64,000 bases of DNA from positions 643,501 through 707,500 of the forward strand of contig CALNXK010000153.1 in NCBI GenBank assembly GCA_942486035.1. The letters are read 5' to 3'. The notes below the pieces were generated by a model, which had not been told where the DNA came from, searched no databases, and was given only the letters and a program-made list of their open reading frames with translations. Each line of letters opens with the position of its first letter. The first letter of the stretch is position 1. This stretch comes from Porites lobata. Its lineage: Eukaryota; Cnidaria; Anthozoa; Scleractinia; Poritidae. Made by a program: the position numbers and the translations under genes. This document shows positions 10,401 to 25,400 of this stretch, piece by piece.

Positions 10401-13400
10401 AGGGCAGATCATCTTTGATATGGTAAATTTAGCTAAGTAGTAAACATATTAATTGTAATTATACTACATGTACCAGGGTGCAGAGAAAATCATTTTTACA
10501 GCTCAAGCCATTCGGGCAACCTGAAGCTAGCATTTACTAGCCCAGACTTCATTTCAACTAGCCCCAAAAGCTTTTTGACAAGCAGAATTGATTTCACAGT
10601 TCTTCTATTATTCGAATTCCTCAAAAAACATCACTTGCCTGTCGGGCAAGTTAAAAAGTAACAGAATTCACTAGCCCGATAGCAAAATTCACTAGCCTCA
10701 GGCTAATTTTGACACTACTTTCTTTGCATGCTGTGTACATGTAAATTGCCACCATTCACAAACTAACACTGTAGTTCATAATTTATTTGAATAACTATTA
10801 AAATTAAATGGGGGAATCCACGATCAGACGAGATTTTGTTTTCTGATTGGTTTCCTGAGTGGGCAAGCTGGGCTTCCTACATCAATCCCACACTGAAAGG
10901 GTTCTCTTTTTGGCTATGATCCAACCAACCTTAGTCAGTTGCTAAATAAATACAAGTTCGCTCAAGATCACCGGGTATTAGCATAATTCTTTTTTCTTTG
11001 TCTGGGTACATTAAAAGCGCAAGTAAAAGTAAAAGCTTGGTCAAATACCTTATAGTCATGCATGCATCTTGTCCTCACCCATGATCAATTCATTATGCAT
11101 CTCAGTTAATCTTATTGCTTGATTTCTTGATGGCAGCTTATATCTTGGCTTAATTTAATATTAAGCGTGTAAATTTCTGTCATCATTGTTCACAACACTT
11201 AAATGTCAAAGGGTGGACACCAAAATTTTGATGAGTCAAACTTAAAGACCCCTCAAGAGTGAATTTAATTAAGTTTAGCATCTGAGTGAATAAACAAACA
11301 ATATTAATTTGGGTCACAAGTGCAAGCTAATTATTGTCCAAATTTGGATACGTTTGTTTTGGGGAACTTGGGTCATGAAAAATTTGATGTCTACTATAAA
11401 ATAAAAGGCATATTAAATATTTGGCATTGCCTTGTTATTTTTAATTGATTAATGTGAAATGTATAACTTTTTTTCTTTCTTTTTCTTCCTATGTTCATCT
11501 CTCGGCTATTGTTGCCCTATACAGTTCAACCTTGATGGTAAGACATAGTGACCTGCTTCGTATTAAATAATTGTTGAGTTGAAATCTAATGGATATTTGA
11601 GTTCTAAAAATATTCTTTAAAGCTATTATTAAGGTTCATTTATTTACAATGTAGTAAGTTTTAGGGTACTTTCCATTGGTTAGAAGGGGCTGGCCAGTCA
11701 CCTAGCCTATGTTGAAGAGGATGGAATCAGGGAGGGAAACAGCTGCTCCTTTTCTTCCTTCCTATCACTTTTGTTTGCACCTGCCACAAAGGCTTGGCCA
11801 GACCGACTTTCATTCTGTTTTAATAAAAAATCCCTCTTTTGATCTTGACTATCCAGCACAGATCAGTCTATTTTCAAATGGTATGCTTGGCAGTGGTTAT
11901 TTTTGGGGAAATTTTGAAATAGTTGACTAATTTTTTATTGTGAAATATGACAGGTCTGGGTAGTCTCCATCACAGCTGCTCAGGCCTATGGTCTGGCAGG
12001 CCAGTTTGGGTTTTTAGCAAAAGCGCCGTAGTGAAAGTTCTATTATAGTGGTGTATTTACAAAGAAACAAACACCTGGTAGTAAAGTTTATTTAGAATCA
12101 TCGCTGCATTGAAGTTTGACTTCGAAGCAGGTCATTCTTAATGTATCTGATTTCTTTCTTACTGTCAGTTGTTGGTCAGAAATATTTAGTACATTACTTT
12201 TACTAGCAAGTTGTCTCTTTTTTAGGAAGTGATGGAATCAGTGTTTCGGAGATATCCGTAATGCTCAAGTCTTTATTGTCAGCTGCTGCAAGGTAACCAT
12301 AAAGCTCGTCTCACAACCCTAGCACACATAAATGTTATAGGATGCTAAGGAACCCACACACTTTTCGTAAAGAGTACAAAATTGTAGGGTGCCTCACAGT
12401 CCAAGGTGGCATGTGGTGGTCTATCTTTCATGGAGGGAAGGACTGTTGAAGGGCCTGCAGTAATTGACTTCAAGCACTGTTGCGGCTGAGCCGTGACCCT
12501 GCCAAAATTGGCAAACCTAAGTATTAAATATACTTGCAGGCGACAAGAAGAGCCCAAAATCCTAATCTCCAGGTTGTTATTACGCATGCGTCGCATGTAT
12601 TTAGCCAGCATTCCTTTGGACTTCCACTAAGAGTGAATGGAATGCACAGAACGCAATTTGATCAGGCGTCTTGACCTTTTACCCCTCGTAATCTGATCAT
12701 GCGTGTTTTGACCATCTGTCACTTGCAACCTATGCAAAGCACAGTATTGGAGCCAAAGCGTTTTGACTTTTGACCGTTGTCGGCACTCCGTAACCCCCTA
12801 GGCTTTTTGTCCACGGTTGGTCACATTAACAACTTTCTGTAAACACGAAAACAATTCTTTTTGGAAAAATTGTTTCTGAATCAGTAGGAACTGAAAGAGC
12901 ATACAAAAATTAGGTATCCTTTTATTTTTAGGCTTATATCTTAGAAGTGGAGACTGCAACGGCCGACGAAAATGAAAGAGATAATTATTTTGTAGGGGTG
13001 CCGCACCTTCACGGTTGTGTGATTTTCCAAAGAAATCCTTGTAAATTTTGAAATTTTCAAACTGTCGTAAAATCTTTTAAACATTATACGGCTCAATTAT
13101 TCTATTATGAACAAAAGAAAATTTGAGCACCGTAATGCGTATTAGGGACAATTTTAATACAGTTAATAATGAATCAAAGTCATTTTCATGTGAATGGTTC
13201 TGTTCTTCGCTTCATTTTGAAAGTTCACTGAAACCCTCTACTCACTTTTTTTTTGCATTATTTAATCACGTTGTATTATTTGAAATAATTTATTTGTAGA
13301 ATTGTACATGTCAGGGACAGCCAGTCTCCGGGTAAGTCTTACCTATACTATACTACCAGCTATTACAGTCGAAGCTCTCTCTCCTTGCGACCACTCTCAT

Positions 13401-16400
13401 AAGCGACCAGCTCCTGGTTACGACCACCTTTGAGAAACTGCCTTTGAATTGTGACCTAAACATTTATATTGAAAGCTCGCTCAGAGTCTTATTCATATAA
13501 ATCAACGCTTTAATGAAACCGCACACAGCGCTAATGTTTCGTTGACAAAGATATTGTGCAGGACTTGCAGTGTTATATTTGTAAAGTTCAAGGTTATTTC
13601 CTTATAGTGCCCACTTAGCCTGCATGACAACGACCACTCACAGAATTTTTAAAGAGTTTCTGATGGTCTTGTAAGCGGGGCCACTCTCTATTGTTCTACC
13701 ATGCGGTCGCTCATTCTCGTAAGCGGCCAACTTTAGTTAAGACCACTTTTTCCAATTTCCCAGGTGGTCGCTTACGAGAGCTTCGACTCTACGTCCTTTT
13801 AACAAGGTCTCTTATACCTCTTTTTATGATATAAAAGTACCCCATCCATGTGGTGTTTTTGGCAAGAAGGGTCATCTTTTGGCCCGCAATACGTGAGCAA
13901 CGAAATTACTGTGTGCTGTACCTGAAATGAATTATAGTTACGATTTGCGCAAGAAACAGATGATCTCCCTAATGGTCAAACTAATGGGTTAAGAAAGAAC
14001 ATAAATAAGAAATCATGGTTAAACAGGGATTTGATCCTTTCCGATTTCAAGACGAAAGGCTGTCTACATTTGGGCGAATCAAACCAACTGGAAAACACGT
14101 CCAAATCAGCACTTGAAATACCTATATTTTGATGTTTCGCCGTATTTTTACTCTACTGGTCCAGGTGCTACTGATTCCGTGAATATGTCAGAAGTAGACT
14201 CTGTAGTGGAAAACTTTGTCAGAGATGCCCTCAGTCAGTGTGATCACAGCACGGTAGGTGAACTTTCAAACTGGTTCATTGGTGAAGATTGTTTTCTCGG
14301 AAGAAAGTCCTATATACATGAAAAGCATTCGCAAGGCAGCATCAGATTCAATTTTAAAATTCTCATATTAGGAAACTGACCAAAATAATCTCATGAATGA
14401 ACTTTATGACATGGAAACACTCATTATGTTCTTTGCAAACATGATTAGAGAAAAATATTAAACGAAAACCAAGGGAAAACTTACTCTGGGTACCAAAGAT
14501 TCTTTTCTCGCGGGTGGCGAAGTTGCCAATAAAAACCTCCTTCACCGAGCATGATCTCACCAGTTTTCATGATCCAAGCCCTTGGACGGAGCCGCCCAGG
14601 GTTTGAATTTTATGCGGTCTCCCGCTCCGATCCGAAGACCGCGGCGTTCGTTTACTTTCAGTAATTCAGTTCTGGAAAATGCTTGTCGAAATTCAAAATT
14701 GTATTGGAGTTTGAAGCCACCGTTAACAAAGGGATATCTTGATAAAAACAACATTTTGAAGCCATTCTTTCATTTTGCTTTTGTTTAAAACTTCGAAACT
14801 AAAAAAGTATGGGTGGCCTGTGATTCGCGCAATCCTGCGCAGACTCAGAAGCCTTATCGAATTTGTCGGTTGAGAGGAAAGGAAAATCGTGAGTTGTGTT
14901 GACGTTACCCTGACGTGAACTAAAAAGCGACGTGGTAATCAGCAGAATGGCAACCTTTGATGATAACTGGCAGACGAAACGCCCAACTATCAGCGAGAGA
15001 ACCAAGTTTATTTTTAATAGCGAATTGTTAAGCGATGTTGAGTTCTTAGTTCCTGTGTCGCTGAACGAAAGTGAAAGCCAGAAGAGTCAGAAGAGTATTC
15101 CAGCCCACAAGTTTGTTCTCGCAATCAGCAGTCCTGTGTTCTATGCCATGTTTTATGGTGAAATGGCGGAGACTGCAGGCACTGTCCAGCTGCCTGACTG
15201 TGATTATGAGAGTCTGTTAGAGTTGTTTCGTTACTTATACAGCGATGATGTAAAGCTAAGCGGAAGTAATGTGATGCAGGTTATATATTTGGCAAAGAAA
15301 TACATGGTACCCTCACTGGCTGATAAATGCGCTGAATATCTCCGGAAACAGTTAGAAGCGTCGAATGTGTTCTCCATTCTGCCGCAGGCCCAGAAATTTG
15401 AGGATAAAGATTTGGAAAATCGGTGCTGGGTAGTAATTGAGAAGCACACCCAGAAAGCTCTAATGTCGGATGAATTTCTCACGCTTGAGCGATCAGTCGT
15501 TGAGTCTGTCGTGAAGAGGGATGTACTGAAAGTAAAAGAAGTGGATTTGTTCAAAGCTGTGGATCGCTGGGCCACTAAAGAACTAGAAAGGAAAGGGAAG
15601 ACTCCTAGTAGGAAGATCAAGAGAAAGATTCTTGGAGAGGAGATTGTAAAAGCAATACGGTTTTCACTGATATCACAGAAGGAGTTTGCTTCAGTTGTTT
15701 TGGATTGTGACATTCTCACTAAAACAGAGATTTGTGACATGATTAAGTACTACAATGGCGTAGATTTAAAATCTCCTCTAACATTCGTGCATCCCTCTAG
15801 ATCTTTGCATCGATGTTACAGATTTGCACAAATAGTATCCCCTAAAACTGTCCGCTGGTACAACAGTGACACTTCACCTAGTGCTCTTAATTTAACTGTC
15901 AACAAACCTGTCAGGTTACATGGAGTCCAGCATTTTGGCAGTGACGGTGGCGAGTACACTGTTTCATTAGAAGTTAGAGATGCACAAACTGGCTGTTTTC
16001 TTGTACAACAATCAGGATCCTACGTTTCAGAAAAAGATGACACACATGCTTGCATGTATTATGGCTTCGATGTTGAGTTCGATAACCCAGTGTCTCTTGA
16101 GACAAACAGAACATATGAGATTGTATCTCGTATAAATGGCCCGTTATCTTGGTTTGGAGAAATAGGTCAACAAACTGTTGAGATTCAAGAAATCAGATTT
16201 TCATTTAGTAGTTCAGCTGCCTCCAGAATTGGGACTGATGTATCTCTCGGCCAGTTTCCTGCCTTTCTTTTCAGTACATGGTAGTTTTAGTTCTTAAGAA
16301 ACATAATTAACTTGTCCCGCGGTTGAAGGAGCCTATTTCAGCTTTTGCTTTCAGTCATCTTGGAAATCTTTTTAAAGGCCTTATCTTTTGAAGTTTTTAA

Positions 16401-19400
16401 AACTTTTTTTTCCATGTCAGCTATAGGTATTTGATACGTTGAAAAAGTATTATTATTTAGGCAAATGAAGTTAACTGACTGAGAACTAGCAAATCTCGGT
16501 AGCAATGTTATTAGCCAAAATGAGTATAGGGAAAAGAATAGCCTGTTCCAGGCTTTCGGATAGTGGAGTACGGCGCGAAGGAAGAGAGCGAGAAAAAATA
16601 AATAGGAAAAGAGAGAGAGAGGAGCCTCGCTCTCACCCTTACCCCACCCCCTCGTTGTTTGTTTGTTTGTTTGTTTTTTGCCCCCATCTCTTTGTGCTGT
16701 CCCCACGATCTGAACGCCTGGAACAAGCTAGGAAAAGAAAAAATCGCAAATGTAGCGAAAACGAAAAATTCAACTGGGATTGCTATAGAAAGAATTACTA
16801 GTAAATCTCGTTAGCAATTTTAACATAACAAAGTTTAAAGAAAACTGTTTGCACAAGTTAGCTTAACAGAAACTGCAAGTATAGTATGAATTATAGCAAC
16901 TTTAGCAAACGAAAAACAAATTAGACTTCTCTCCCTCACAAGGAAAGAAATTATAAGTTTGTATCGTTCACTGTCAAACTTTATGATGCTTTCTTTAAAA
17001 AGTGAGTTTAGTGACTGTATTAAAAGATTTTCCAGTGAATGGCGATAGCAAGTTATGCATTCGTTGAATTAGTATATTTCAAGATTTCTTCCTTTTGTCC
17101 TTTTTCAATCCCAGACACAAAAAGATGGATATTTAACGAAGTTCGAGCAACTTTTCTGTTCTGTGGTACTGTTTCTTTGTCTTTACCAAAAATCTCATAG
17201 TAAGGGCATTTGATAGAAACTAATTCCATTATTTCTTTGGAATAGAACGTTTTGTTTCTCTTTGTTTTACACACTATTACATAACATTTCAAATTTCAGC
17301 TCTCTATTCGATTTTATTTACGTGAACTTTATGGAAAAAAATATCGTGACCTTATAAATTCCAGTGTTTGTTTTATAATTTGTTGTTGTTAATCATGTAA
17401 GCCTACTGAACAATCCAGTCCCATAGCTCTGTCAAGAGCCGACAGAATGTCAATAAATCCGCTTTTGTTCGTACATCACGCTTTTATATTCTATATTGTG
17501 CAACTGATTCAACCGATATGTTTTTTGAATTATTATATATTCAAATTCATGACATCATTTGCATTTCCTGATATACCGATTCCACTGGCCTTTTACGTAC
17601 GTAGCTTGCGCAAGTTTATCACGAAGCCATAAAGATTACCCGCCGCTAATTTCGGATTGCTTTCTTCGAAAAGAAACCAAGGTCTCAAAAGATTGTTGCA
17701 GGTATTGCCAGTAAGTTTTCATTCAAACGTAAGCATGGTTTTGCCGCTTCATTGTTAATATTCACCGGCCGCTTTCCTCCGTGTTAATTTATAGCCATGG
17801 CACAAATGCTAAAATGAAATTATTGGCGCTAAAATACTAGGGATAATTCCATACAAATTTACTGCCAATTTAAATCTTGTATATAAGTCTGTTATCGTCG
17901 CTTTTTTTGCTTTTAAGCCTGGTGATGAAATCTTAAAAACCTTCAAAGTGTTTTCATTCTACGCACGTGTTGTTCATGCGCCTTGTTAATTTGCTATAGA
18001 GTAATGTTTAGGACGAGCTGTTGAATCTCTTTATACTTGTGCGGTATTCAACTAAAACAACTCAAATTAGTTTTGTCGGCCGAAGTCTAAATCCTAAGGC
18101 AAACGCTTAACGGTAGCTCTTTAAATGCTTGTATTAATTAATATTCATCGACGAAAATGCCGCGTCTTACACGATTATAAGGTTCTGTTGCTTATAGCTA
18201 TTTTCATTTGATTTCCGAAACCGTCAACAATCGACGTTAAATCATAAACGGAGGAAAGACACGTCTTCGTCTCCAGGAATACTGGACAGATTCAACGTCA
18301 GCCGTTTTTCTTTCACTTCAGTTGGAAAAATTTTAATTTCGTTATTCCTCGTGAATTTAAAAACAAAACATTAAATGTAATAGAAACGGCTGCTGTACAC
18401 AGTTATACTCATATATTATAAATTAAGTACCATTCTGACAATGGAGTGATCTTGACATCTGGCAGAGAACTGTATTCATCCATCGCAAATTTGTTGCAAA
18501 ATTAGGAGAACGTAATGACGATCTATTTTTATCAAGTTTCCAACGAGAAACAAAAACAGTGTTTCTTTTCAAAGACTAGGTTCGCTAAGTTTGATAAAAT
18601 AAAAGCCTGTATGGGTTACTAGTAATAAAGGAAAGTAATTATGAGATTGAAATAAATTGTACAACCATACCAATACTGTGCCGAATAAAATGCGCATCAA
18701 ATATATATGATAATGTTATTTACGTAAGATGCCCACGTCACTTGCAGATGATAATCATGCTTGTCGCCCGTAAGGTCCATACGTAGAGTGATTATGAACA
18801 GGGAAGTATTGTGACGTTTCAATTATAAGTTTCCCTTGGTGGGATTTCGTCTTAGAAAGAAAGAAAGAAAAAACAAAACAACAACAAAAAAACTTAGCAA
18901 TAATTTGTTTAGTCTGTGGTTTTCACTTGGCCTATTGCTGCGTCTCGCAATGTTTCCTTGAAAGAGAGAACAACTTTGAATTTATTTTGTTGGTACTCTT
19001 TCTGTCTGAATTTTTTTTTTATGTTTTTTGTGACAAAGTTTTCGTCTATCTGCGTCAGTTTATCCAGTTCTATTTCGCCTGACCGCCAGCCCGTGTCTGT
19101 ATCTCGTGTCTTTCAGGATAGCAATAATTCGCTGTTCGTCATCTCTTGACTATGACTGTACCAGGATCTTCTGACTCTTCAAACAAATGTGTCGGTAGAT
19201 GGTAACGTTGAATAGGGTTGGCAAGCATCTTGAAAGTCCTCGAATTTTCAAATAAAAATTCAACGCCTTGAAAATCCTTGAAAATTGCAATCGGTGGTGG
19301 AAAGTCTTTGAATTTCGGTGCTAAATTTATCCAACCCAGATTCTCAAGTGCCTACAGGAAGCAAACACTGAAAGACCTTCAGGACAAAATTGCTCACGTT

Positions 19401-22400
19401 GTAAAAGAGCTAAAAAAAAAGACACATACTCAAGGCTTTTTTAACATTGAATGAAGTCCTTGAAAAATGGGAAATGTGTCCGCTTGAAATTCCTAGAAAG
19501 GCCCTTGAATTTTTTTGATCAAAAAGGGTACGAACCCCGTGAATAACGTAAAAATGTTTCCAATTACACTGAGTCGGAAGTGTCCTTGCGGGGTACCTAT
19601 ATATTAGGATGTGCAAACAATTCTCAAAATCCCAGTGATAACCCGTTCCATACAGTTCCTACTTCTTTACACCCTGCCGCCAGAGCCTGGCTTTCACTTG
19701 CTCGATTTTGGCGTTTCCGAGAAAAACTCTACATGAATCGATCAAATTCTTTGTTGAACATGCAGTCGTTGCATGTTGCTAAGATATTAGTTTTGAGCCA
19801 AGACCTTATAGCCGTGCGGTTGGTACCGCGGGCATAGTTATGACCATGCACATGTTTATCAATAAACAAGTTTGTTCCAGGCGTTCAGACTGTGTTGCTG
19901 ATTGCGGGGATGGTGCAAAGAGATGTGAAAAGGAGGGGTGGGGTAGGGGGTTCTCCCTCTCCCTCTCACCCTCGCCCTCTCTGGGCTTTTCTGAGGTATA
20001 AAAATTCTTCTAAAATTCCATGTACCAAGCAGTGATTTTTTCATTCAAAGTTTCGCAAAATTTCATTGTTTATGAAAGTGCTGAAGATAGGAATCTTCGG
20101 GCGATTTTTAACCGGATAAAAAATGCATTATCTTGCAATATTTTTACCAAATAGTATTGCAACTGGAATGCCTTACTTACCTGCCAAAGATGAACTTGTT
20201 TCCCTGGACCGCCTTTCTTCCCCGAGGGCTTTGAAAATGGTATAATTCAAAAGGTTTTGGACCGGCAACTGTAATGACGTGGGGTAGCATTTCGCTTTTT
20301 GGCGGTTTTCTCGAAAATGAGAATTCTTTGGAAGCTTTGATTGTGATTTTCGAAAATGTTTCATCAAAAGGCTCTTTCTGGCTAAAAATGAAGTATTTCG
20401 AAATTTCAGTTTTGACGGCGAATTCTCGATATTTACAGACAGCAAACGTTTTCCACGTTTTCAAATCCTCTGGTAAATTATTCCAAATTTTAGCCCTCCC
20501 CTCCTCCCCCTCTATATTTTAATGAACATTTTCCTAAATTCGTTCCACTAACTGATCGTTTACTATCCGTTTCGATCTGCAGAATGGAAAACTAACCAAG
20601 GCGGAGTTCGTGAGCTGGATGAGGAAACACCCTCTCATACTGGACTCGGTATTCAAGCACACAAGTATTCAGGACAAAGAATTTAGCAAAGTAAGGGGCT
20701 GTTTACATGGAGGTAGGAGGATCCTAGCACCAGGAATATTGTAGAAGGCGGATCATCCTAGCGCCATATGTTTTCTGTATTCGGTTTACATGCAAAGGGT
20801 TGTACTTGTTCCTAGAGCTAGGATCTTCCTAGTACTAGGATCTTCCTAGCTGACAGGTAGGAAATCCTAGCACCATGTAAACTGCCTTTGCTAGAAAGAT
20901 CGTAGTACTAGGAACAAACCAGACAAAAATAACGGCGGGTCGTTCAGTGGCTAATAATCACAGCAATAGAGGCGGACCATTTCGTTTGGCGTTACAACGA
21001 GCTGATTATTGTGATAATTCTGCTGAAAGGTAGTAGTTAACGCCAGTAAAGAGAGCAGAAGGGCCCAAATTGTATGTTTGTTTTTCTCGCCCGCCATTTT
21101 TAATTCCCTCTCAAACATTCTATGTTTGTCTAACACACGGACCAAAATTTCTCCATGCAAACCCAACGTAAAGTTGATCCGCCTTCTGGGATCTTCCCGG
21201 TACTTGGATCTTCCTCCCTCCATGTAAAGGGCCCCTAAGGAAGCATCACGTTATAACACCTAAGGGACCTTAAGATCCGAGAGCGCCAACGGCAGGGAAA
21301 ACAAAAACGTCACTCAAAAAGTGAATTCGCGTTCTTTCTGTCTTGATCGTTATTATAATTCCAACTTATCTACTTTGCCAGTTGTAGGCGAAATCTCTTG
21401 GAGTTGAATTCATCAGAGCCATATCCAAGTTCAGAAAAAGAGAAAATTTTGTCGTCGCTTGTTTACGTCCTTCATTGCACGTGGAATTAGGCATTTTCAC
21501 GTTGAAGTCGTGCAATTGATGGCAAAAAAATGCATAACAACGCACAATGCACGTGCAAAGTTGTTTTGCTTATTAAGGGCCTGTTTTACGGTGGAGGTGG
21601 GGGACCCCAGGTAGGTGAGGTATCCCGCTTAGGTGGGGTAACCTGCCTGTCCATATAATCTCTCATTTTAATTCAATCATATTTACATGATAGGTGGGGC
21701 GACCCGCCACATGTTACTTCACCTACCTGGGATCCCCCACCTCCATGTAAACAGGTCCTAAGACTCCTATTCCACCGGTCTGGACAAATGTTTAAATGGA
21801 CGGACGAATTTTTTACCTGTATAAACCGTTTACACGGAACCATGCAAATTCTGTTACAAAACTTGCAAGGTCCCTTAAGGGGTTGTATTGTGTCGCCAGT
21901 TGACCGATTTTGATGGCAGCGGAAAGATTGCTATATAACTTCGGAACAGAACGTGATTAAAGCGAAGTGTTGAATCCTTCATTATTTGTGTTTTCGTTGT
22001 TTTGACAGTATGATCGTCTTCGAGAAAGCCACAGATCACCTACCATTGTCACTTCAACAAAACAAGGAACACGGTGAGTTACAGGCATCTTTTCTGGCAC
22101 ACACCCTCAGCACATTTTTAGACTTGATCAGAATTACAGTCCCCTTAAGTTTTTCAGTCATTTTTAACTAGGAATAGCCAAAGCTTAATATTCCTCTTTT
22201 TACGACCCCCCCCCCATCAAGCTCTGGAACAATTGAGAATCTTCTTTAAATTAAGTCATACTGTTTAAGTTTAACTTTTAAACGCCTTTGTAGTCTAAGC
22301 ATGTAAGTACTTCTCTAGAGGGTCCCCAATAGGATTCTTCAATCCCTTAATGCCGACCTAAAATTTCGTGCAATCCCGTAATCCTGAGGGTTATTTTTGG

Positions 22401-25400
22401 AATTCCACCTCCCAAGCATACTTTCAATCCCAAATCTGGTCCCGATTTTCCTTTCAAATCCCGAATCCCGAGCTTCTAATAGGGGAAATCCCGAGTCCCG
22501 AAAAACCTATTGACGACCCTCTCTCTTGGCAGATAATATCTCTAACATGGACACTTTGTGCCAGTTACACTACAGTGTTCGTGTCAGTGGGGTTGACTTT
22601 ATTGTATATCCTTCCTTACCCCCCCCCCCCCCTTTTTTTTTTCAGACGCACAGAGTTGTTAAGCCAGACTTGGGTTGATGGCTTACAGCAAGAATCTCAA
22701 ACGGATCAAACAGCCAATGGTGAGTCCCGTCACACCAGCTCCTCATTGATCTTCAAGCCAGTTTAATCTAGGAAATATTGCTGGGGAGTGGTTATTGGCG
22801 GACGCAAATGTCTCCCAGTTTAGCGGCGCGAGGAACAGATCTTTCGTAGGCAAATTTTCTTACCTTTGCTTTGAGCGTCAAAATGTGTCACGAACTAAAA
22901 AGTGGCCAAAGAGAGTTCACTGACGTTCTTACCATGTTTTGACGTATTTTGAGATCTGTAAACTGAACAAAACAGAATCTAATTCGTTTATACAAAAGCG
23001 AGAAGGAAAGGTGGCGCCAAAGCGGGCGATTGTTTAAGGGTGACTCTAATTATTGCACTTGCCACGTCAACAAGGCTACTCATCGCTTTTGCTCCTGTTT
23101 TTTTCTTACATGTTAACAGCTTCTGTTAATATTATTTTCTTTGGAAACCCCTTATTTGTGATACTGGCGAGATTATTCGCTTGTCTTGTTTTATAGAGCC
23201 TACATTCAGCGGAAGCTACGGAGACGCAGATTATCTATGGAGCCCAGTCTTCCCGGCGAGCTTAGGCATGCCTTGCGCCCGCAGTAGGCACTCGGTTTGT
23301 GTCTGGGGAGGAGAGGTCTTCGTGTATGGAGGACGAGGAACCAGAGGAACGCTCAAAGACTTCTGGAGATATGAAATAGGTGAGAGGTTGACTTGTTTGA
23401 ATGCCCTGCGGTAGTAGCTATAGTTTGTTTTTGAACGCTTTTTTTTTAATTTTTTCCCTCCAGTTTATACATGTTTTAGCTAACTTGACTTAAGGGAAAT
23501 GTGTCTGGGTACAGCTGGCATACAAGGCATTTTTTTTAAAAATCTTTTTAAATCTTCAAGATTGTCCATCCGTGCCTTCTTTACACTGTAAATCAGAAAG
23601 ATCTGTTTTAGCCCCCAAAGTAGGGCCGTTTCCGTGAGTTAAATACAGTCCTATTTTGGAGTCTAATTAGCTAGGGCTGATTTGGTGGAAAAGCCTTTTG
23701 ATTGAGCTTTTTTGCCTAAATTGTTCTCAAATGGCTCCAGGAAGAGCTGAATTGACACTTTGAGGCTGAGACAGATCTTTTTAATTTTCAGTGTAGTAAT
23801 TGATGTGTTTAGCCCATTTTTAATATTTTGGGCCGCTCGACAGCTCTCTATGTTCTCAATGTTTGAATTTTGATAAATTTTGTCACATAAATCCTTTGAT
23901 TGTTTTGCTTTACAGCCACTAACACTTGGAGTGAGGTTGTTGTAGAAGGCGACTTCAAACCGCCTTCGCTACAGGAACACACCGCCGTTCCGTACAAGGT
24001 AATAATTTCAATTAACAGTTTAAATCCCTATTGTGCAAAATCGTAGAAGAAAAATAGTACCATGTTAAAGGCTATGAGGTGCGACGTCCTTCTAATTTCC
24101 TTGCGGTGCAAAAGGATGTCTACATGAAATTCATTATTTTTGCTGTTCAGTGTTGTTTCTTTGTGATGCAAAGGGTTTCACTACTCTAAATACTTTCATT
24201 TGACGTACCTACTAAATCTTTTTGTGTTTGTGTGTGTTTTTTCTTTTTCCTCAATTATTACAGGGTAATATGTACGTGTTCGGCGGCGAATTCACAGCAA
24301 CGAACGAGACGCCATTATGGACTTTTAATTTTCGTAAGTGCGTTGTGTTTTCTGTTGAGATTATTCTTCACCTGCGTTCCTTTTCTTTTCTGATACAGAC
24401 TCCTCTTTTTCTTCTTAGGTTCGCGGGTGTGGAGAAAACAAGCCGCGAAATCCTGGGTAAGATTAGATCGATTTTCAGCTGAGTGCCAAAAAGGCCTGTT
24501 AATGGGCGATCTTAGCCCCGCTGGTGCGGTGATCTCCTGGCAATTTTATTACTATTATTCAAACTTTATCTTACGGGCTCCTGCGTTGTAAAGGCTCATC
24601 GGGGCAGCTCCCAGTTTTCTGATAATTCTTGCGTAGAAAATCGCTGACTGGGGATAAATCGCGTAAAAATTCGCTGCAAGTAGTTAAGAAAGCACAGGCA
24701 CTTTCGCCTCAAACATCGCCATGAAATCACCGCTACGTTACACGCGCTATTTGAAATGGCAGGAAAAAGTGCACGAAAAATCATATTTTTTAGCAAGCCT
24801 TTAGTAAAATTGTCTTTCAGTCTGTCACACTACTTATAAAGGGCAAAGTAATCGTGAATACTGGAAAAGGCTTTATGTCTTTCACAATGATGCACTAAAT
24901 CCACTTTTCACTGTAGCTTTTCTTTTCATCTCACTTTCTCTTTTGTTTTCTCTTTATAACTTCCTAGGGTCCAGGAACGCGTCGATCTCACACTGCTGTT
25001 CACCATGAGGGTTCTATGTTTGTGTTTGGTGGGTATATCGACATGAGAGGCGCAACCAACGAACTCTGGCAGTACGAGCTGGGTGAGTCGGTTTCCATTG
25101 TTTCCTCTCTACTGACCACAGTTTTCGAGAGTGCACTAAGCATGCTAAGAGGTTTGGGGGGCTGTCTCGACTCATAATTCAACAAAAAAATCCGAACCAT
25201 GGATGGGTTCTTCTCACCCAGTGGAGCTGTGATTGTGGTGACAGTATTTTTCTACGAAAAGGCAGATTCAGCTGTTTTTTTTTCTTTTTTTAAATGTGAT
25301 TTTCTGCTCCATGGCCTCTTCGCGAAAAATGATAATAAAGATAGTAATAATATTTTCACGTACCTGCGTTGCATTCACGTAAGGTTTACGAGAGAGCAAA

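Noticed and set aside
15231..15740. 169-codon antisense frame across the BTB gene
   Set aside because: It is a shadow of the Ser/Lys-rich BTB-BACK coding strand.
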